Positions 30,350 to 39,707 are shown, counted from the first letter of the stretch. The stretch is DNA of 64,000 bases from Prochlorococcus sp. AG-402-M15 (GCA_003216615.1 QCIP01000002.1:62001-126000), one strand, 5' to 3'. A program made the numbers and translations. Notes: a model not told the origin generated them from the sequence alone.

Positions 30350-30490
30350 TTATGATGAATCTTTATTTATTTCTTTAAGAGCTTTTCTACCTTCTTTAAG
30401 AGTCTTCAAGACAAGCCAGGAGAAGAAAGAGATAATAAAAATATTAAGTATAATTAGGGATATAGAGGTTGTTTGGACATTGTTGAACAT
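30350..30490 (-). CDS. Small membrane protein, 46 aa
   Basis: N-terminal helix (SLIILNIFIISFFSWLVLK) and charged tail (KEGRKALKEINKDSS). Single span. No family is recognised. Confidence 0.6.
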   Translation of the reverse strand: MFNNVQTTSISLIILNIFIISFFSWLVLKTLKEGRKALKEINKDSS

Positions 30491-30536
30491 TTAATTGACA
30501 ATATTACAATATAAATTTTTGATTTAGGAGAAAATA

Positions 30537-30716
30537 TTAAACGTTTGAGCTTGAATATGCTGGTATAAGCATGCCTCCGTCTTGATCGTCATTATCGTCA
30601 TCGAATCCACCGCCAAGGAGCAATTCAATTATCACAAGTATTGCTACAGGGTAAAGACACCATAAAATTGCTGTTAAAGGATTTATTAAAGAAGAAGATG
30701 CATACAATTCTGTCAT
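30537..30716 (-). CDS. Poly-aspartate small membrane protein, 59 aa
   Basis: A helix (ILWCLYPVAILVIIELLL) is followed by GGGFDDDNDDQDGGMLIPAY. The acidic run and GG-x-LI motif match 4475-4657 and 31846-31980. The acidic segment lies C-terminal to the membrane helix in all three. Confidence 0.7.
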   Translation of the reverse strand: MTELYASSSLINPLTAILWCLYPVAILVIIELLLGGGFDDDNDDQDGGMLIPAYSSSNV

Positions 30717-30998
30717 ATAAAGAATATAATCAAAAGAAATAACAATTGTGGATTCTTTGGGTAGTGGTATTCAAGATTTTTATATATATTCTTTAAAACT
30801 ATTTTTCTGTTATAACAATAAACTTAGTTATATATTGATATTCTTATATTTAAAATGAATTTGAATAATAATTTAGTTTGTGCCTACTTAGAAAGTAATA
30901 ATGACATAATGAATCGTGAAATTGTTATTTTTTATACTTAACAATAATTGTACAATTTGGATTCAAAAACTATTATTTATCTTGATTTTATAAATTCT

Positions 30999-31130
30999 AT
31001 GTTTTCTTTCACTTTTGATCCTTTGGCTGCGATATTTGGTATTTCAGGAGTTGTAGGCTTCTTTTTCTTCGTTTCTGCTTCCAAGGGAACTTCAAATATA
31101 AATACTAAGCCAAAAAAAGAATTAGATTAG
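30999..31130 (+). CDS. Small membrane protein, 43 aa
   Basis: I take the ATG at 30999 (MFSFTFDPLAAIFGIS) as start; a TTG 17 codons upstream is less likely. One glycine-rich helix (IFGISGVVGFFFFVSA) and a basic tail (NINTKPKKELD). No family is recognised. Confidence 0.5.
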   Translation: MFSFTFDPLAAIFGISGVVGFFFFVSASKGTSNINTKPKKELD

Positions 31131-31194
31131 AGCTAGTTCAGTCAGAAAACTAAATTGAGGTTTTAAATATAGTATTTCTAAGGCTTTTTAATTA

Positions 31195-31365
31195 TTACTT
31201 ATTCCATTGTTTAGAAATAAACTCAAGAAAATCTTTTAGGTCCTCTTCAGGACAATTTGTTTTTTTTTGTAAATCAATGCAAATTTGTTTAATATTTACA
31301 TAGGCATTTTTTACTATTTCGTTTTTTTCGATAACCTCAAAATATTCTTTATCAGTAAAAGGCAT
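31195..31365 (-). CDS. Small soluble protein, 56 aa
   Basis: Acidic helical protein: MPFTDKEYFEVIEKNEIVKN, then KQICIDLQKKTNCPEEDLKD. Two cysteines nine residues apart. No family is recognised. Confidence 0.6.
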   Translation of the reverse strand: MPFTDKEYFEVIEKNEIVKNAYVNIKQICIDLQKKTNCPEEDLKDFLEFISKQWNK

Positions 31366-31451
31366 AATATTAGTTTTCCTTTTGAAAATTATTTATTAAC
31401 TATATTTTATATGCATTTACTTAACAATAAAAAAATTTTTTTTTCTTACAT

Positions 31452-31690
31452 TTAGCTACCCAACCGATAATGTTTTTTAATACTTTTGGTTACTTCCCAT
31501 TCGCAGTAAAGTCAAGCGGGAAAACCAACTAGATCGCCAGCTTTAATTATATAAATCTCACCTTTTTGGGTACTAATAGTCGCTTGACCTTCTGTAATTA
31601 GGCAAATTTCCTTATCATTGTAATTCCATTGAAATTTGCTTGGCTCACATTCCCAAATAGGCCAACTTTTATTCCATACTAAATTATTAC
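31452..31690 (-). pseudogene. Broken cupin (DUF861/cupin_3 type)
   Basis: One minus-strand frame reads WPIWECEPSKFQWNYNDKE, then CLITEGQATISTQKGE, then IIKAGDLVGFPA, a cupin_3 domain. It meets a TGA where a glycine codon (GGA) would be expected, and continues in frame with LYCEWEVTKSIKKHYRLG. The 5' part is also interrupted. A single premature stop plus loss of the start suggests fairly recent decay. Confidence 0.75.
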
Positions 31691-31845
31691 ACTTGCACTA
31701 CAGGGGAAAGTGATTTTAACTTTCAAGAAATAATTCAGATATATCTTTCTTTTATTTACAAATAAAATAAATTCTTATTTTCGAGAATGTGTATTTCTTT
31801 ACTTTCTTTTGTTTTTTTTCGTTTAGCATTAAAAAAATTTTAATT

Positions 31846-31980
31846 ATGGATGAGCTTTCTGTATTATCAATTTCATTATCTATAGCATCTCTTGGGATAT
31901 TTTTTTTATTTTTTGCATCAAATGATGATGATGACCAAGATGGAGGTAAGTTGATTAAATCAGCCCAAAGAATTAATTAA
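31846..31980 (+). CDS. Poly-aspartate small membrane protein, 44 aa
   Basis: MDELSVLSISLSIASLGIFF forms the helix, followed by FASNDDDDQDGGKLIKS. Smallest member of the three-copy poly-Asp-GG-LI family. I chose the ATG at 31846; an upstream GTG frame reads through unlikely sequence. Confidence 0.65.
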   Translation: MDELSVLSISLSIASLGIFFLFFASNDDDDQDGGKLIKSAQRIN

Positions 31981-31982
31981 TT

Positions 31983-32099
31983 TTAAGTAAAAAGAGCGTT
32001 CAATAAAGATTTGTAACCTATAAAGCCTGCATAAATGCAGCTTAGTAAAATAACATAAACTTCAAGAGTTCCGAGTTTTTTTTTCTTTAAAATTTTCAT
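31983..32099 (-). CDS. Small membrane protein, 38 aa
   Basis: A basic N-terminus (MKILKKKKLGTLE) and one helix (VYVILLSCIYAGFIGY). It converges with the poly-Asp gene, 2 bp between the stops. Confidence 0.55.
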   Translation of the reverse strand: MKILKKKKLGTLEVYVILLSCIYAGFIGYKSLLNALFT

Positions 32100-32176
32100 T
32101 ATTTTGAGTATTTATAGGATAATTTTATTTAATCTGATTTCTATCAACATGAGTATTTATTACACAAAATTCAAGA

Positions 32177-33049
32177 TTAAAAAATTATTAATGTCAAGCC
32201 AAAAAATAAAAAACAAGTAAAAAATATTATTTTTTTGGTAATTTCTCTTTCCTCACTATTAGCAAAAAATAAAGAAATTACTGGAGATGTACTTAATAAA
32301 GACCATCCTATTCCTATGGGAAGAGTTTTAAATACAATTTGTTGTAGCAATATTCCTAGATTGGTCCCAAGAAATATTGAAAGCAAAAATCTTTTTTGTT
32401 GATTTTTTTCTATATTTTTTAAGAAAAAATTAATCTTAAATCTTTTTAAAGTTATCAAAAAAATTATTGCACCTAATAATCTAATTTCGGTTGTGAGGAA
32501 AGGAGATAAATTACTTTGAAGGAAAACTACCCTTGAAAAAAGACCTCCTAAAACAGCACATAAAACTGATAAAAAAGGAAATGCATAAATCTTAAAGTTA
32601 TTTTTTTCTGAAAAAGAGGAGTTTTCCTCTTTAAAATCATTCCCTTTTTTGAGAATTATGAAAAGTGAAATAGATACTATGATTATTCCAATCCATGATT
32701 TGGAAGTTAAATTTTCATTAATAAAAATTTCCCCCGATAAAGCAGCTATTAAAGGAGAAAGAGTTTCTATTGACAGAGTTTTTCTTGTGCCAATTATTTG
32801 TAATGACTTTAGGTAAAAGGTATCACCTAAACCAATACCTATTATTCCACTAAAAATTAGGATAAATAAGACTTTCAATTCAATTGCGGAATTGAGATTG
32901 ATAAAAGCAGGTATAAAAACTAAAAAAGCTATTATATTTTTTGTTAAATTTATATCTATTGATTTATATTTTTGAGTCTGCCTACGCCAAATAAAACAAG
33001 CATAAGTCCAAGATGTAGCGGCTCCAAAAGCAGAAAGGATTCCAATCAA
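32177..33049 (-). CDS. EamA/DMT-family transporter
   Basis: A 290-residue protein with ten predicted helices in two EamA repeats (about 1-130 and 150-290). The first repeat contains GIIGIGLGDTFYLKSLQ and STRKTLSIETLSPLIAAL-like conserved residues. The drug/metabolite superfamily exports amino acids, nucleosides or other small metabolites; the substrate is unknown. It marks the transition from the small-gene island to core genes. Confidence 0.85.
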   Translation of the reverse strand: MIGILSAFGAATSWTYACFIWRRQTQKYKSIDINLTKNIIAFLVFIPAFINLNSAIELKVLFILIFSGIIGIGLGDTFYLKSLQIIGTRKTLSIETLSPLIAALSGEIFINENLTSKSWIGIIIVSISLFIILKKGNDFKEENSSFSEKNNFKIYAFPFLSVLCAVLGGLFSRVVFLQSNLSPFLTTEIRLLGAIIFLITLKRFKINFFLKNIEKNQQKRFLLSIFLGTNLGILLQQIVFKTLPIGIGWSLLSTSPVISLFFANSEEREITKKIIFFTCFLFFGLTLIIF

Positions 33050-33071
33050 AACAAATAATCTTTAGAAAATT

Positions 33072-33170
33072 TTATTTTATAAATTGAGTTAATGCTAAAA
33101 AGAATACATAAATAAGAATCAATATCCCTGGTAAGTACTGAATAAGAGATTTAAAATTATTTGTTTTCAT
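33072..33170 (-). CDS. Small membrane protein, 32 aa
   Basis: Encodes MKTNNFKSLIQYLPGILILI followed by YVFFLALTQFIK. One helix. It lies just upstream of the EamA gene on the same strand, 22 bp before its start, and may share its transcript. Confidence 0.5.
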   Translation of the reverse strand: MKTNNFKSLIQYLPGILILIYVFFLALTQFIK

Positions 33171-33196
33171 ATTAACTAAAGGATAATTTTATAATT

Positions 33197-33433
33197 TTAA
33201 ACTGTTTTTTTACTACTAGGGTATAAACTTTCTAACTTCTTTCTTCTTTGAACTTTTGCATTAATTCTTTCATCTTTTTCTTTTTTCTTGAGCTCATCAT
33301 TTATCTTGTTTTGCCTATATCCCAACCATAGTAGAACCCAAATAACAGAAGTTATCAAAAGAAGAGCTGTATATTGGCCAGTCATAGGAAAGCTGGCTTC
33401 AGAATATTTAACGTAGGAAAATATTAGACTCAT
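33197..33433 (-). CDS. Small membrane protein, 62-78 aa
   Basis: One helix (ALLLITSVIWVLLWLGY) followed by a strongly basic and helical tail (KINDELKKKEKDERINAK). The first ATG gives 78 residues; an internal ATG (MTGQYTALLL) gives 62 and fits the membrane topology better. No family is recognised. Confidence 0.65.
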   Translation of the reverse strand: MSLIFSYVKYSEASFPMTGQYTALLLITSVIWVLLWLGYRQNKINDELKKKEKDERINAKVQRRKKLESLYPSSKKTV

Positions 33434-33619
33434 TAAATTAAGTTACAGCATAAAAATAACGACTGCGTTGATTTTTCTTAAAATTAAAAATATTAGTAAA
33501 CTTAATCTATTAATTATGTATTTTCTGAAGTTTTTTCTATATTATTTTAAAGTTTTTAGAATAATTTTTCTTTGTATTGCATTGCTATGATCAGATGGAG
33601 GCATATTGAATGATAAGTT

Positions 33620-34852
33620 TTGGAACCTTTTGATTTAGCAGTTGTAGGAGGTGGTGCTGCTGGTTTTATGACAGCGATAACTGCTGCTGAAAATGGAGTA
33701 AAAAGAATAATAATTCTTGAAGGCACTTCAAAACTTATGGAGAAAATAAGGATTAGTGGAGGGGGTAGATGTAACGTTACTAATGCGACATGGATACCAA
33801 TTGAACTTGCTGAGAATTATCCTAGAGGTGGTATTCAGATCTTGGAATCATTTAATCGTTTTGCTGCTGGAGATGTATTTGATTGGTTTGAGAAAAAAGG
33901 GTTAAAATTAAAAATTGAAGAAGATTTAAGAGTATTCCCAGTATCTAATTCCTCTTTAGATGTTATTGATTGTCTGAGAAAAAGTGCCTTATCGAAAAAC
34001 GTAGAGATATTGACTAAATTTTTTGTGAGGGAAATTTTTAAAACTCCTGACAATATATTTAATATATTTAGTCGCAAAGATGAAAAGGTAATTGCAAAAA
34101 ATATAATTCTTTCTACTGGTGGCAACCCAAGTGGGTATAAATTGGCTCGAAATCTTGGCCACAGCATTGTTAAACCTGTACCATCACTTTTTACTTTTTC
34201 TACAAAAGAACCAAATTTGGATGAATGTAGTGGAGTATCCATAAAGGATATAGATATAGAAATTAAATTAAACAATAAGACCTTTCAAAATAGAGGAGAT
34301 TTACTTATTACGCATTGGGGTTTTAGCGGACCAGCGGTATTAAAACTTTCAGCAATTGCAGCAAGGGAAATGTTTAGCCAAAAATATAAATTTAATCTAA
34401 TAATCAAATGGTCAGTTTTAAGTTATGAAGAGTTAAAAGAAAAAATTAACTTTTTAAGATTAAATAAAGGTAAGGTGAATTTAATAAACAGTAGACCTGT
34501 TCCATTATTAACGAAAAGATTATGGATTTTTTTATTAAATAAGATAGGAATTGATAAAGAGAAGAAGTGGTCTGATTTACTGGCGAATGAAAGAGACAAA
34601 ATCATTAATACTCTTATGAGGGATAAATATATAATTTCGGGTAAAGGTCCATTTGGAGAGGAATTTGTTACTTCCGGAGGCGTAAAAATTAATGAAGTTA
34701 ATTTTAAAAGTATGGAGAGCTTAATTTGTCCAGGATTATTTTTTTCTGGAGAAGTTTTAGATGTTGATGGGATTACAGGTGGATTTAATTTTCAACATTG
34801 TTGGACAAGTGGATGGATCGCTGGGATGGCAGTCTCAAAGTTAAATTATTAA
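33620..34852 (+). CDS. HI0933-like flavoprotein (NAD(P)/FAD oxidoreductase)
   Basis: A 410-residue HI0933/BaiN-type flavoprotein. The FAD Rossmann motif VGGGAAG is at residues 9-15. The hallmark RISGGGRCNVTN lies near 45-56 and TGGNPSGYKLARNLGH near 175. Near the C-terminus are GVKINEV and EVLDVDGITGGFNFQHCW, the second dinucleotide region. The start is TTG, very close to the Rossmann strand, as usual. Members act as amino-ketone or bile-acid-type oxidoreductases; the substrate here is unknown. Confidence 0.92.
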   Translation: MEPFDLAVVGGGAAGFMTAITAAENGVKRIIILEGTSKLMEKIRISGGGRCNVTNATWIPIELAENYPRGGIQILESFNRFAAGDVFDWFEKKGLKLKIEEDLRVFPVSNSSLDVIDCLRKSALSKNVEILTKFFVREIFKTPDNIFNIFSRKDEKVIAKNIILSTGGNPSGYKLARNLGHSIVKPVPSLFTFSTKEPNLDECSGVSIKDIDIEIKLNNKTFQNRGDLLITHWGFSGPAVLKLSAIAAREMFSQKYKFNLIIKWSVLSYEELKEKINFLRLNKGKVNLINSRPVPLLTKRLWIFLLNKIGIDKEKKWSDLLANERDKIINTLMRDKYIISGKGPFGEEFVTSGGVKINEVNFKSMESLICPGLFFSGEVLDVDGITGGFNFQHCWTSGWIAGMAVSKLNY

Positions 34853-34968
34853 GTAATAAATCAATAAGTAACAAATCAATAAGTTTATCTTTTTTTTATT
34901 AAGGATTAGACGGAAAAAGTTTTTTGGAGAAACTTTAATTTTAAAGTTTTAATTATTGGTTAAGATTA

Positions 34969-35718
34969 ATGCAGAATCTTGTATCAAAAAAGGAAGAAGA
35001 GGAAAGAAGATTAAAAGCTTTAGCAGAATATAGGATTTTGGGAACCAAGCCAGAATCATGTTACGACGATATTACAAAAATTGCTGCTAAAACCTGTAAT
35101 GTGCCTATTTCTTTGATGACTTTGGTAGACAAAGATAAACAATGGTTTAAATCCAAAGTAGGACTTCAAATATCAGAAACTAAAAGAGATTGGTCTTTTT
35201 GTACACATGCAATAAAAGAAAATAGTCCATTAATTATTCATGATGCTTTCCAAGATGAAAGATTTATAAATAATCCATTGGTGACTGGAGATCCAAAGAT
35301 TCGTTTTTATGCAGGTTTTCCCCTTAGAAATAGTGATGGTAATAAGCTTGGAACTCTTTGTGTAATAGACAGAAAGCCAGGAAATCTAACTACACAACAA
35401 TTTAATATTATGGAATTATTATCAAAGCAAATAGTTTCCTTTTTAGATCTTAGAAAAAAGTCATTAAATTTGCTAGATGCATTGTCTAATTTGCATAAAC
35501 AGGACGGGATTTTATCTGTATGTTCATATTGCAGAGAAGTGAAAAATAAGGAGGGCGATTGGATGCATTTAGAAAAATATCTTTCGAAAATTAGTGATAT
35601 TAGATTCAGTCATGGGGTTTGTGATAATTGTATGGAAAAACATTTCCCAGATGTAATCGAAGTATGGAATAAAAAGGATTTCTTTGAAGATGGTCAAAAA
35701 AGGTTTTTAGATTCCTAG
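34969..35718 (+). CDS. GAF-domain protein with C-terminal zinc-ribbon-like motif
   Basis: A GAF domain spans about residues 25-165 (LVDKDKQWFKSKVGL, DWSFCTHAI, FYAGFPLRNSDGNKLGTLCV). The C-terminal part has CSYC (185-188) and CDNC (218-221) with GDWMHLEKYLSKISDIRFSH between. This module is common at the end of bacterial GAF and response-regulator proteins. No kinase, cyclase or output domain is present. A soluble redox or light/ligand sensor is plausible; the chromophore-binding Cys context typical of phytochromes is not evident. Confidence 0.85.
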   Translation: MQNLVSKKEEEERRLKALAEYRILGTKPESCYDDITKIAAKTCNVPISLMTLVDKDKQWFKSKVGLQISETKRDWSFCTHAIKENSPLIIHDAFQDERFINNPLVTGDPKIRFYAGFPLRNSDGNKLGTLCVIDRKPGNLTTQQFNIMELLSKQIVSFLDLRKKSLNLLDALSNLHKQDGILSVCSYCREVKNKEGDWMHLEKYLSKISDIRFSHGVCDNCMEKHFPDVIEVWNKKDFFEDGQKRFLDS

Positions 35719-35806
35719 ATTCAATACCTTGCTTTTTATTGTTTAATCTATTTTCTAAACAAATTCTTTATTTGGTGGTTAGTATTGTATAAATTTTGAC
35801 TAGAAA

Positions 35807-36292
35807 ATGTTATTAGGAACTTTATTAACAGGTGAAATTGCTAAAAGTGCATTAGTAGCATATGTTCATTATTTAGGAATTATATTGTGTTTCGGTTCTC
35901 TTTTGTTTGAAAGATTGACTCTCAAAGTAGGTCTTAATAGAAATGAGACGATCTCAATGATAATTGCAGATGTGGTTTATGGTTTGGCAGGAGTTGCAAT
36001 ATTAGTTACTGGGATTTTGCGTGTTAAGTATTTTGGTCAAGGAGGTGATTTCTATACAGGCAATCCTGTGTTTTGGCTAAAGGTTTCTCTTTACATTCTG
36101 GTGGGATTACTTTCTTTATACCCAACAACAACTTATATCTTATGGGCCATTCCTTTAAGTAAGAATAAATTACCTGAAATATCTGAGAATCTAGTTAAGA
36201 GGTTCAGACTCATCATTACTACCGAATTAGTCGGTTTTGCAACAATACCTTTGTTTGCCACTCTTATGGCTAGAGGTGTAGGTTTAGGTTGA
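35807..36292 (+). CDS. DUF2214 membrane protein
   Basis: A 161-residue four-helix membrane protein. Matches DUF2214 through ALVAYVHYLGIILCFGSLLF at the N-terminus and GILRVKYFGQGGDFYTGNPVFWLK in the middle. Histidine 22 in VHYLG and the tyrosine/glycine-rich loop are conserved features. Its stop overlaps the TTG start of the next gene by 4 bp. Function unknown. Confidence 0.85.
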   Translation: MLLGTLLTGEIAKSALVAYVHYLGIILCFGSLLFERLTLKVGLNRNETISMIIADVVYGLAGVAILVTGILRVKYFGQGGDFYTGNPVFWLKVSLYILVGLLSLYPTTTYILWAIPLSKNKLPEISENLVKRFRLIITTELVGFATIPLFATLMARGVGLG

Positions 36293-36825
36293 AAAATTTA
36301 TTTCTAGAAAGAAATTGTTTAATAAGTGCTAACAAACTATATAGATGGAGTTTAAGTTATAAGATTTCTAAATCTACAAAGGAAATTATTTTTATTGGTT
36401 TAAATCCCTCATTATCGGATGAATTTTTCTTAGATAATACAACGAAAAAGATAATCAAAATTTCGAAAAACAATAATTACGGCAAAGTAAAATTAATCAA
36501 TCTATTTGCTCTTATTTCAAGCAAACCAGAAAAACTTTTTAATCACAAAAACCCTGTGGGTTATTTAAACAATAATCATATTTATAAAAACTTAAAACAC
36601 TGGTCTGAAAATAAAAATTGTGATTTATGGTTAGGTTGGGGTAACAAAGGGAAATTTCTAAATAGAAATAAAAAAATAGCAAAAAAAATAATGCAATATA
36701 ATTTAATTAGGAAAAATAATTTTGATAAACCTCTTGGACCGCTTTTTATTAAAAAAACAATTAAAGATAATCCAATACATCCTCTATACTGTTCTGATAA
36801 TTCCATCTTCCAATCTTATTTTTAG
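36289..36825 (+). CDS. DUF1643 family protein
   Basis: A 178-residue soluble protein. The DUF1643 signature appears as RWSLSYKISKSTKEIIFIGL followed by NPSLSDEFFLDNTTKKII, then VKLINLFALISSKPE and LWLGWGNKG. The family is found in phages and plasmids as well as chromosomes and has no known activity. It starts at TTG overlapping the DUF2214 stop, so the two form an operon. Confidence 0.85.
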   Translation: MKNLFLERNCLISANKLYRWSLSYKISKSTKEIIFIGLNPSLSDEFFLDNTTKKIIKISKNNNYGKVKLINLFALISSKPEKLFNHKNPVGYLNNNHIYKNLKHWSENKNCDLWLGWGNKGKFLNRNKKIAKKIMQYNLIRKNNFDKPLGPLFIKKTIKDNPIHPLYCSDNSIFQSYF

Positions 36826-36907
36826 GTAGTAAGGCTCAAATGCAAACCAGTATTTTTAGCTATTCCATCAAATTTGTGTTAATTTCTAATTGGTAATTTA
36901 AACTTAC

Positions 36908-37036
36908 ATGAAAATTTCAAAGCAATTAAATAAACTAAAAAACTTAAATGTTGAAGCGGAAAAATGTTCTACAAGAGAAGAAGCAAAAAAAATAATTAAT
37001 AAAGCAAATAAAGCACAAAGTAAAATTAACAAATAA
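36908..37036 (+). CDS. Small helical protein, 42 aa
   Basis: Begins MKISKQLNKLKNLNVEAEKC and continues STREEAKKIINKANKAQSK. Lysine-rich, soluble, helical. No family is recognised. Confidence 0.5.
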   Translation: MKISKQLNKLKNLNVEAEKCSTREEAKKIINKANKAQSKINK

Positions 37037-37123
37037 ATAAAAAGTAATTTATCTTATTCATAATTTAAAATTTTCAAACGTATTTAATTTACACAAATTC
37101 ACTATATTTATTTCTAAGAATTT

Positions 37124-37855
37124 ATGTCTTTGAAAATAATTAAAATAAGGAAATCGCACGAAAGATTTAGATCAAATAGAGAATGGCTAAATTCGATGCA
37201 TTCATTTTCTTTTGCAGAGCATAGAGATCCAAAATGGGATAATTTTGGGAAAATAAGAGTTATAAACGAAGATATTATTTCTCCTAATGCAGGCTTTAAT
37301 ACACATTCTCATGCAAATATGGAAATAATTACTGTCGTAACAAAAGGAGCAATAACTCATAGAGACTCGTTAAACAACCTTGGAAAAATTTACAAAGATG
37401 AAGTGCAAGTTATGTCTGCAGGTACTGGAATTTCTCATAGCGAGAAGAATGAAGAAAATGAGAGCTGTAAGTTGTTCCAGATTTGGATATACCCTCAAAA
37501 AGAAAATATCAAACCTCGATATGATCAAATTTCATTAAATGAAAAGTTGTGGGACAATCTTATTTTTAATTACAAAAACCCTCAAAATAATAAGCTTTTT
37601 CTAAATCAAAATATCTCTTTATGGCGTTGTAAGTATAAACCTGTTAAAGAAAAAAAATTGCCATTAAAAATCGATAAATATAATTGGATACAAATAATAA
37701 AAGGTAATCTTTTATTAAAAAGTAAAGACTCTCTTTCAAATATATGTCTCGAATCTGGAGATGGCTTGGGATTTGAAGTTAATTATTATGATGATGTCTC
37801 TATAGATACTGAAAAAGAGCTAGATTTTCTCTTATTTTCGATGCCTTCCTTATAA
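37124..37855 (+). CDS. Pirin-family cupin
   Basis: A 243-residue bicupin. The metal ligands of pirin are present: His61, His63, His105 and Glu107 (NTHSHANMEI and GISHSEKNE). The N-terminal MHSFSFAEHRDPKWDNFG is the family opening. Bacterial pirins such as YhhW may act as quercetinases or redox sensors; the substrate is unassigned. The C-terminal cupin half is more divergent. Confidence 0.92.
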   Translation: MSLKIIKIRKSHERFRSNREWLNSMHSFSFAEHRDPKWDNFGKIRVINEDIISPNAGFNTHSHANMEIITVVTKGAITHRDSLNNLGKIYKDEVQVMSAGTGISHSEKNEENESCKLFQIWIYPQKENIKPRYDQISLNEKLWDNLIFNYKNPQNNKLFLNQNISLWRCKYKPVKEKKLPLKIDKYNWIQIIKGNLLLKSKDSLSNICLESGDGLGFEVNYYDDVSIDTEKELDFLLFSMPSL

Positions 37856-37869
37856 TTTATCTGTTAATA

Positions 37870-38184
37870 TTACCCATCAACTCCTTTATTAAATGCATTT
37901 AAGGCTTGCAAAGCCATGTTAAGGTGAACTTCCATAGCACCAAGAGCAATTAAAGAATTTGGTGATTTATCTTTTAGTAAATTCTCTTTTCTTTTTGATA
38001 ACTCATTAACTACTTTCTTAGTTGAAGCTTCCCAATTGTTTATTAACTCTTCAAATTCTCTTTTTTCGGGGCTTTCTATTTCTGCTAATTCATCAGAGAA
38101 ATTAGAATCCTTTTGTGCCTTAAGCATCAAGTAACTTAATTTTTTATGACTTATTGCTTGAGGTAAATTGTTAGATTCACTCAT
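37870..38184 (-). CDS. Conserved hypothetical protein, 104 aa
   Basis: A soluble helical protein (LSYLMLKAQKDSNFSDELAE, EELINNWEASTKKVVNEL, then ALGAMEVHLNMALQALNAF). The C-terminal alanine/leucine helix may dimerise. It converges with the pirin gene. No named family is recalled. Confidence 0.7.
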   Translation of the reverse strand: MSESNNLPQAISHKKLSYLMLKAQKDSNFSDELAEIESPEKREFEELINNWEASTKKVVNELSKRKENLLKDKSPNSLIALGAMEVHLNMALQALNAFNKGVDG

Positions 38185-38270
38185 TGCTAGTAGTTAATTT
38201 ATAGTCAAAATTTAACTAATTAAGTGAATATTTGCTAGAGGGGAGACGGTTGTGATGACCGACCTGAAAA

Positions 38271-39707
38271 TTACGAAATGATATTTGAACAAAAAATGGA
38301 TTTATTAATCTTTAATTTTTCACTTATTAGTTTCTTGAAATAATCTCCACGCTCTTCATAATTTTTAAATTGATCAAAACTAGAGCATGAAGGTGAGAAT
38401 AATAATGTTCCAACCCTATTATTTTGTAAATAATGAAAAACAAAATTTAAAAGCTCTTTGAGTTCTGAAAATTCAAAAATATTTTTTTTAAATCCTTCAT
38501 TAATAAGCGCCATTTTTAGGACTTTTGAGCTTTCTCCAAAAAGGAAAACACATTTAACTTTTTTCTTTAAAACTTTTATCCACTCACTATACTCATTGCC
38601 TTTTAATCTACCCCCAGCAATAATTATTATTTGACCTTCAATTGAACTTATTCCTGCAATAGATGAATCAAAATTTGTAGCTTTACTATCATTAATTATT
38701 TCCAGATCATTATTTTTATAAATTGTTTCCATCCTATGGGGTAATTGTTTGTAATTAGATAAAGAATCTTTAATCTTCTTTCCAGATAATCCAACTTTTC
38801 TTGCTGCTGCTATTACCAATAACAGATTTTGAAGATTATGCATTCCTTTTAAAGAAAAATGTTCAAGTTTGAATAGTCTCTTTCCTCTCTCAACAACGTA
38901 TGCTTGATCATCTATCCAATAATCGCATTGAATAAAATTTGATTTATCGAAACTAGTTGTTATCCAAACCCCTCTTAATAGTGAACTGTAGTGATTTCTT
39001 AGGTGTTTATCGTCATAATTATAAATTCTAAAATCTGATTTTTCTAGCAAGCTCTTTTTTATGTTGAAATAGTTTTCAAGTGTTTTATGTCTTTCAAGAT
39101 GATCTTCTGTGAAGGTTGTCCAGATTCCAATATTAGGTTTTACTTCTGGAGATATTTCTATTTGATAACTGCTTAATTCAGCTACAACCCAATCAATTTT
39201 TTCGTGTTTTTTGGAGTAAGCATATTTACATAAAGGTGTACCAATATTTCCAGCAAAAGGAGCATATAATCCACTATCGCAGAGTATATGGCTTAGTAAA
39301 TGAGTAACAGTAGTCTTGCCATTAGTGCCAGTAATACCTATCCAATTTGTGTCTTTTAAAATTTCCCATGCAACATTAATTTCTCCAATTACTTTAATTC
39401 CCTTTTTTTTTAATTCAATAATAGTTTTATGGTCATAAGGTATTGATGGACTTACAACAACAGATTCAATCTCTTTCACAAAAGGTTGAATTTCTTCAAA
39501 TACAAATTCTTTATTCAGAGAAACTAGTATATTAAGTTCCTCCAATTCTGTTTTTCTTTCTAAGAATTCTATCCCATCTTTACTTTCCCAAACAATTACT
39601 CTCTTATTGATGCTTCTCAAATACATGGCAGCCCAAAATCCAGATTTACCTAATCCAATTACAAGATTAATTTTTTTTCTTTTACTTGAATGATTATTAT
39701 CTATCAT
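38271..39707 (-). CDS. murD: UDP-N-acetylmuramoylalanine--D-glutamate ligase
   Basis: A 478-residue Mur ligase. The N-terminal Rossmann-like domain begins [15 protein letters not shown]. The ATP-binding P-loop is GTNGKTT (127-133), preceded by SPSIP. The central domain has [16 protein letters not shown] and [10 protein letters not shown], and the C-terminal domain has [10 protein letters not shown]. It adds D-glutamate to UDP-MurNAc-L-Ala in peptidoglycan synthesis in the cytoplasm. Confidence 0.95.
   Translation of the reverse strand: MIDNNHSSKRKKINLVIGLGKSGFWAAMYLRSINKRVIVWESKDGIEFLERKTELEELNILVSLNKEFVFEEIQPFVKEIESVVVSPSIPYDHKTIIELKKKGIKVIGEINVAWEILKDTNWIGITGTNGKTTVTHLLSHILCDSGLYAPFAGNIGTPLCKYAYSKKHEKIDWVVAELSSYQIEISPEVKPNIGIWTTFTEDHLERHKTLENYFNIKKSLLEKSDFRIYNYDDKHLRNHYSSLLRGVWITTSFDKSNFIQCDYWIDDQAYVVERGKRLFKLEHFSLKGMHNLQNLLLVIAAARKVGLSGKKIKDSLSNYKQLPHRMETIYKNNDLEIINDSKATNFDSSIAGISSIEGQIIIIAGGRLKGNEYSEWIKVLKKKVKCVFLFGESSKVLKMALINEGFKKNIFEFSELKELLNFVFHYLQNNRVGTLLFSPSCSSFDQFKNYEERGDYFKKLISEKLKINKSIFCSNIIS

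Noticed and set aside
30855-30941. 28-codon plus-strand frame before the 43-aa membrane gene
   Set aside because: Composition is that of random AT-rich DNA and there is no ribosome-binding site.
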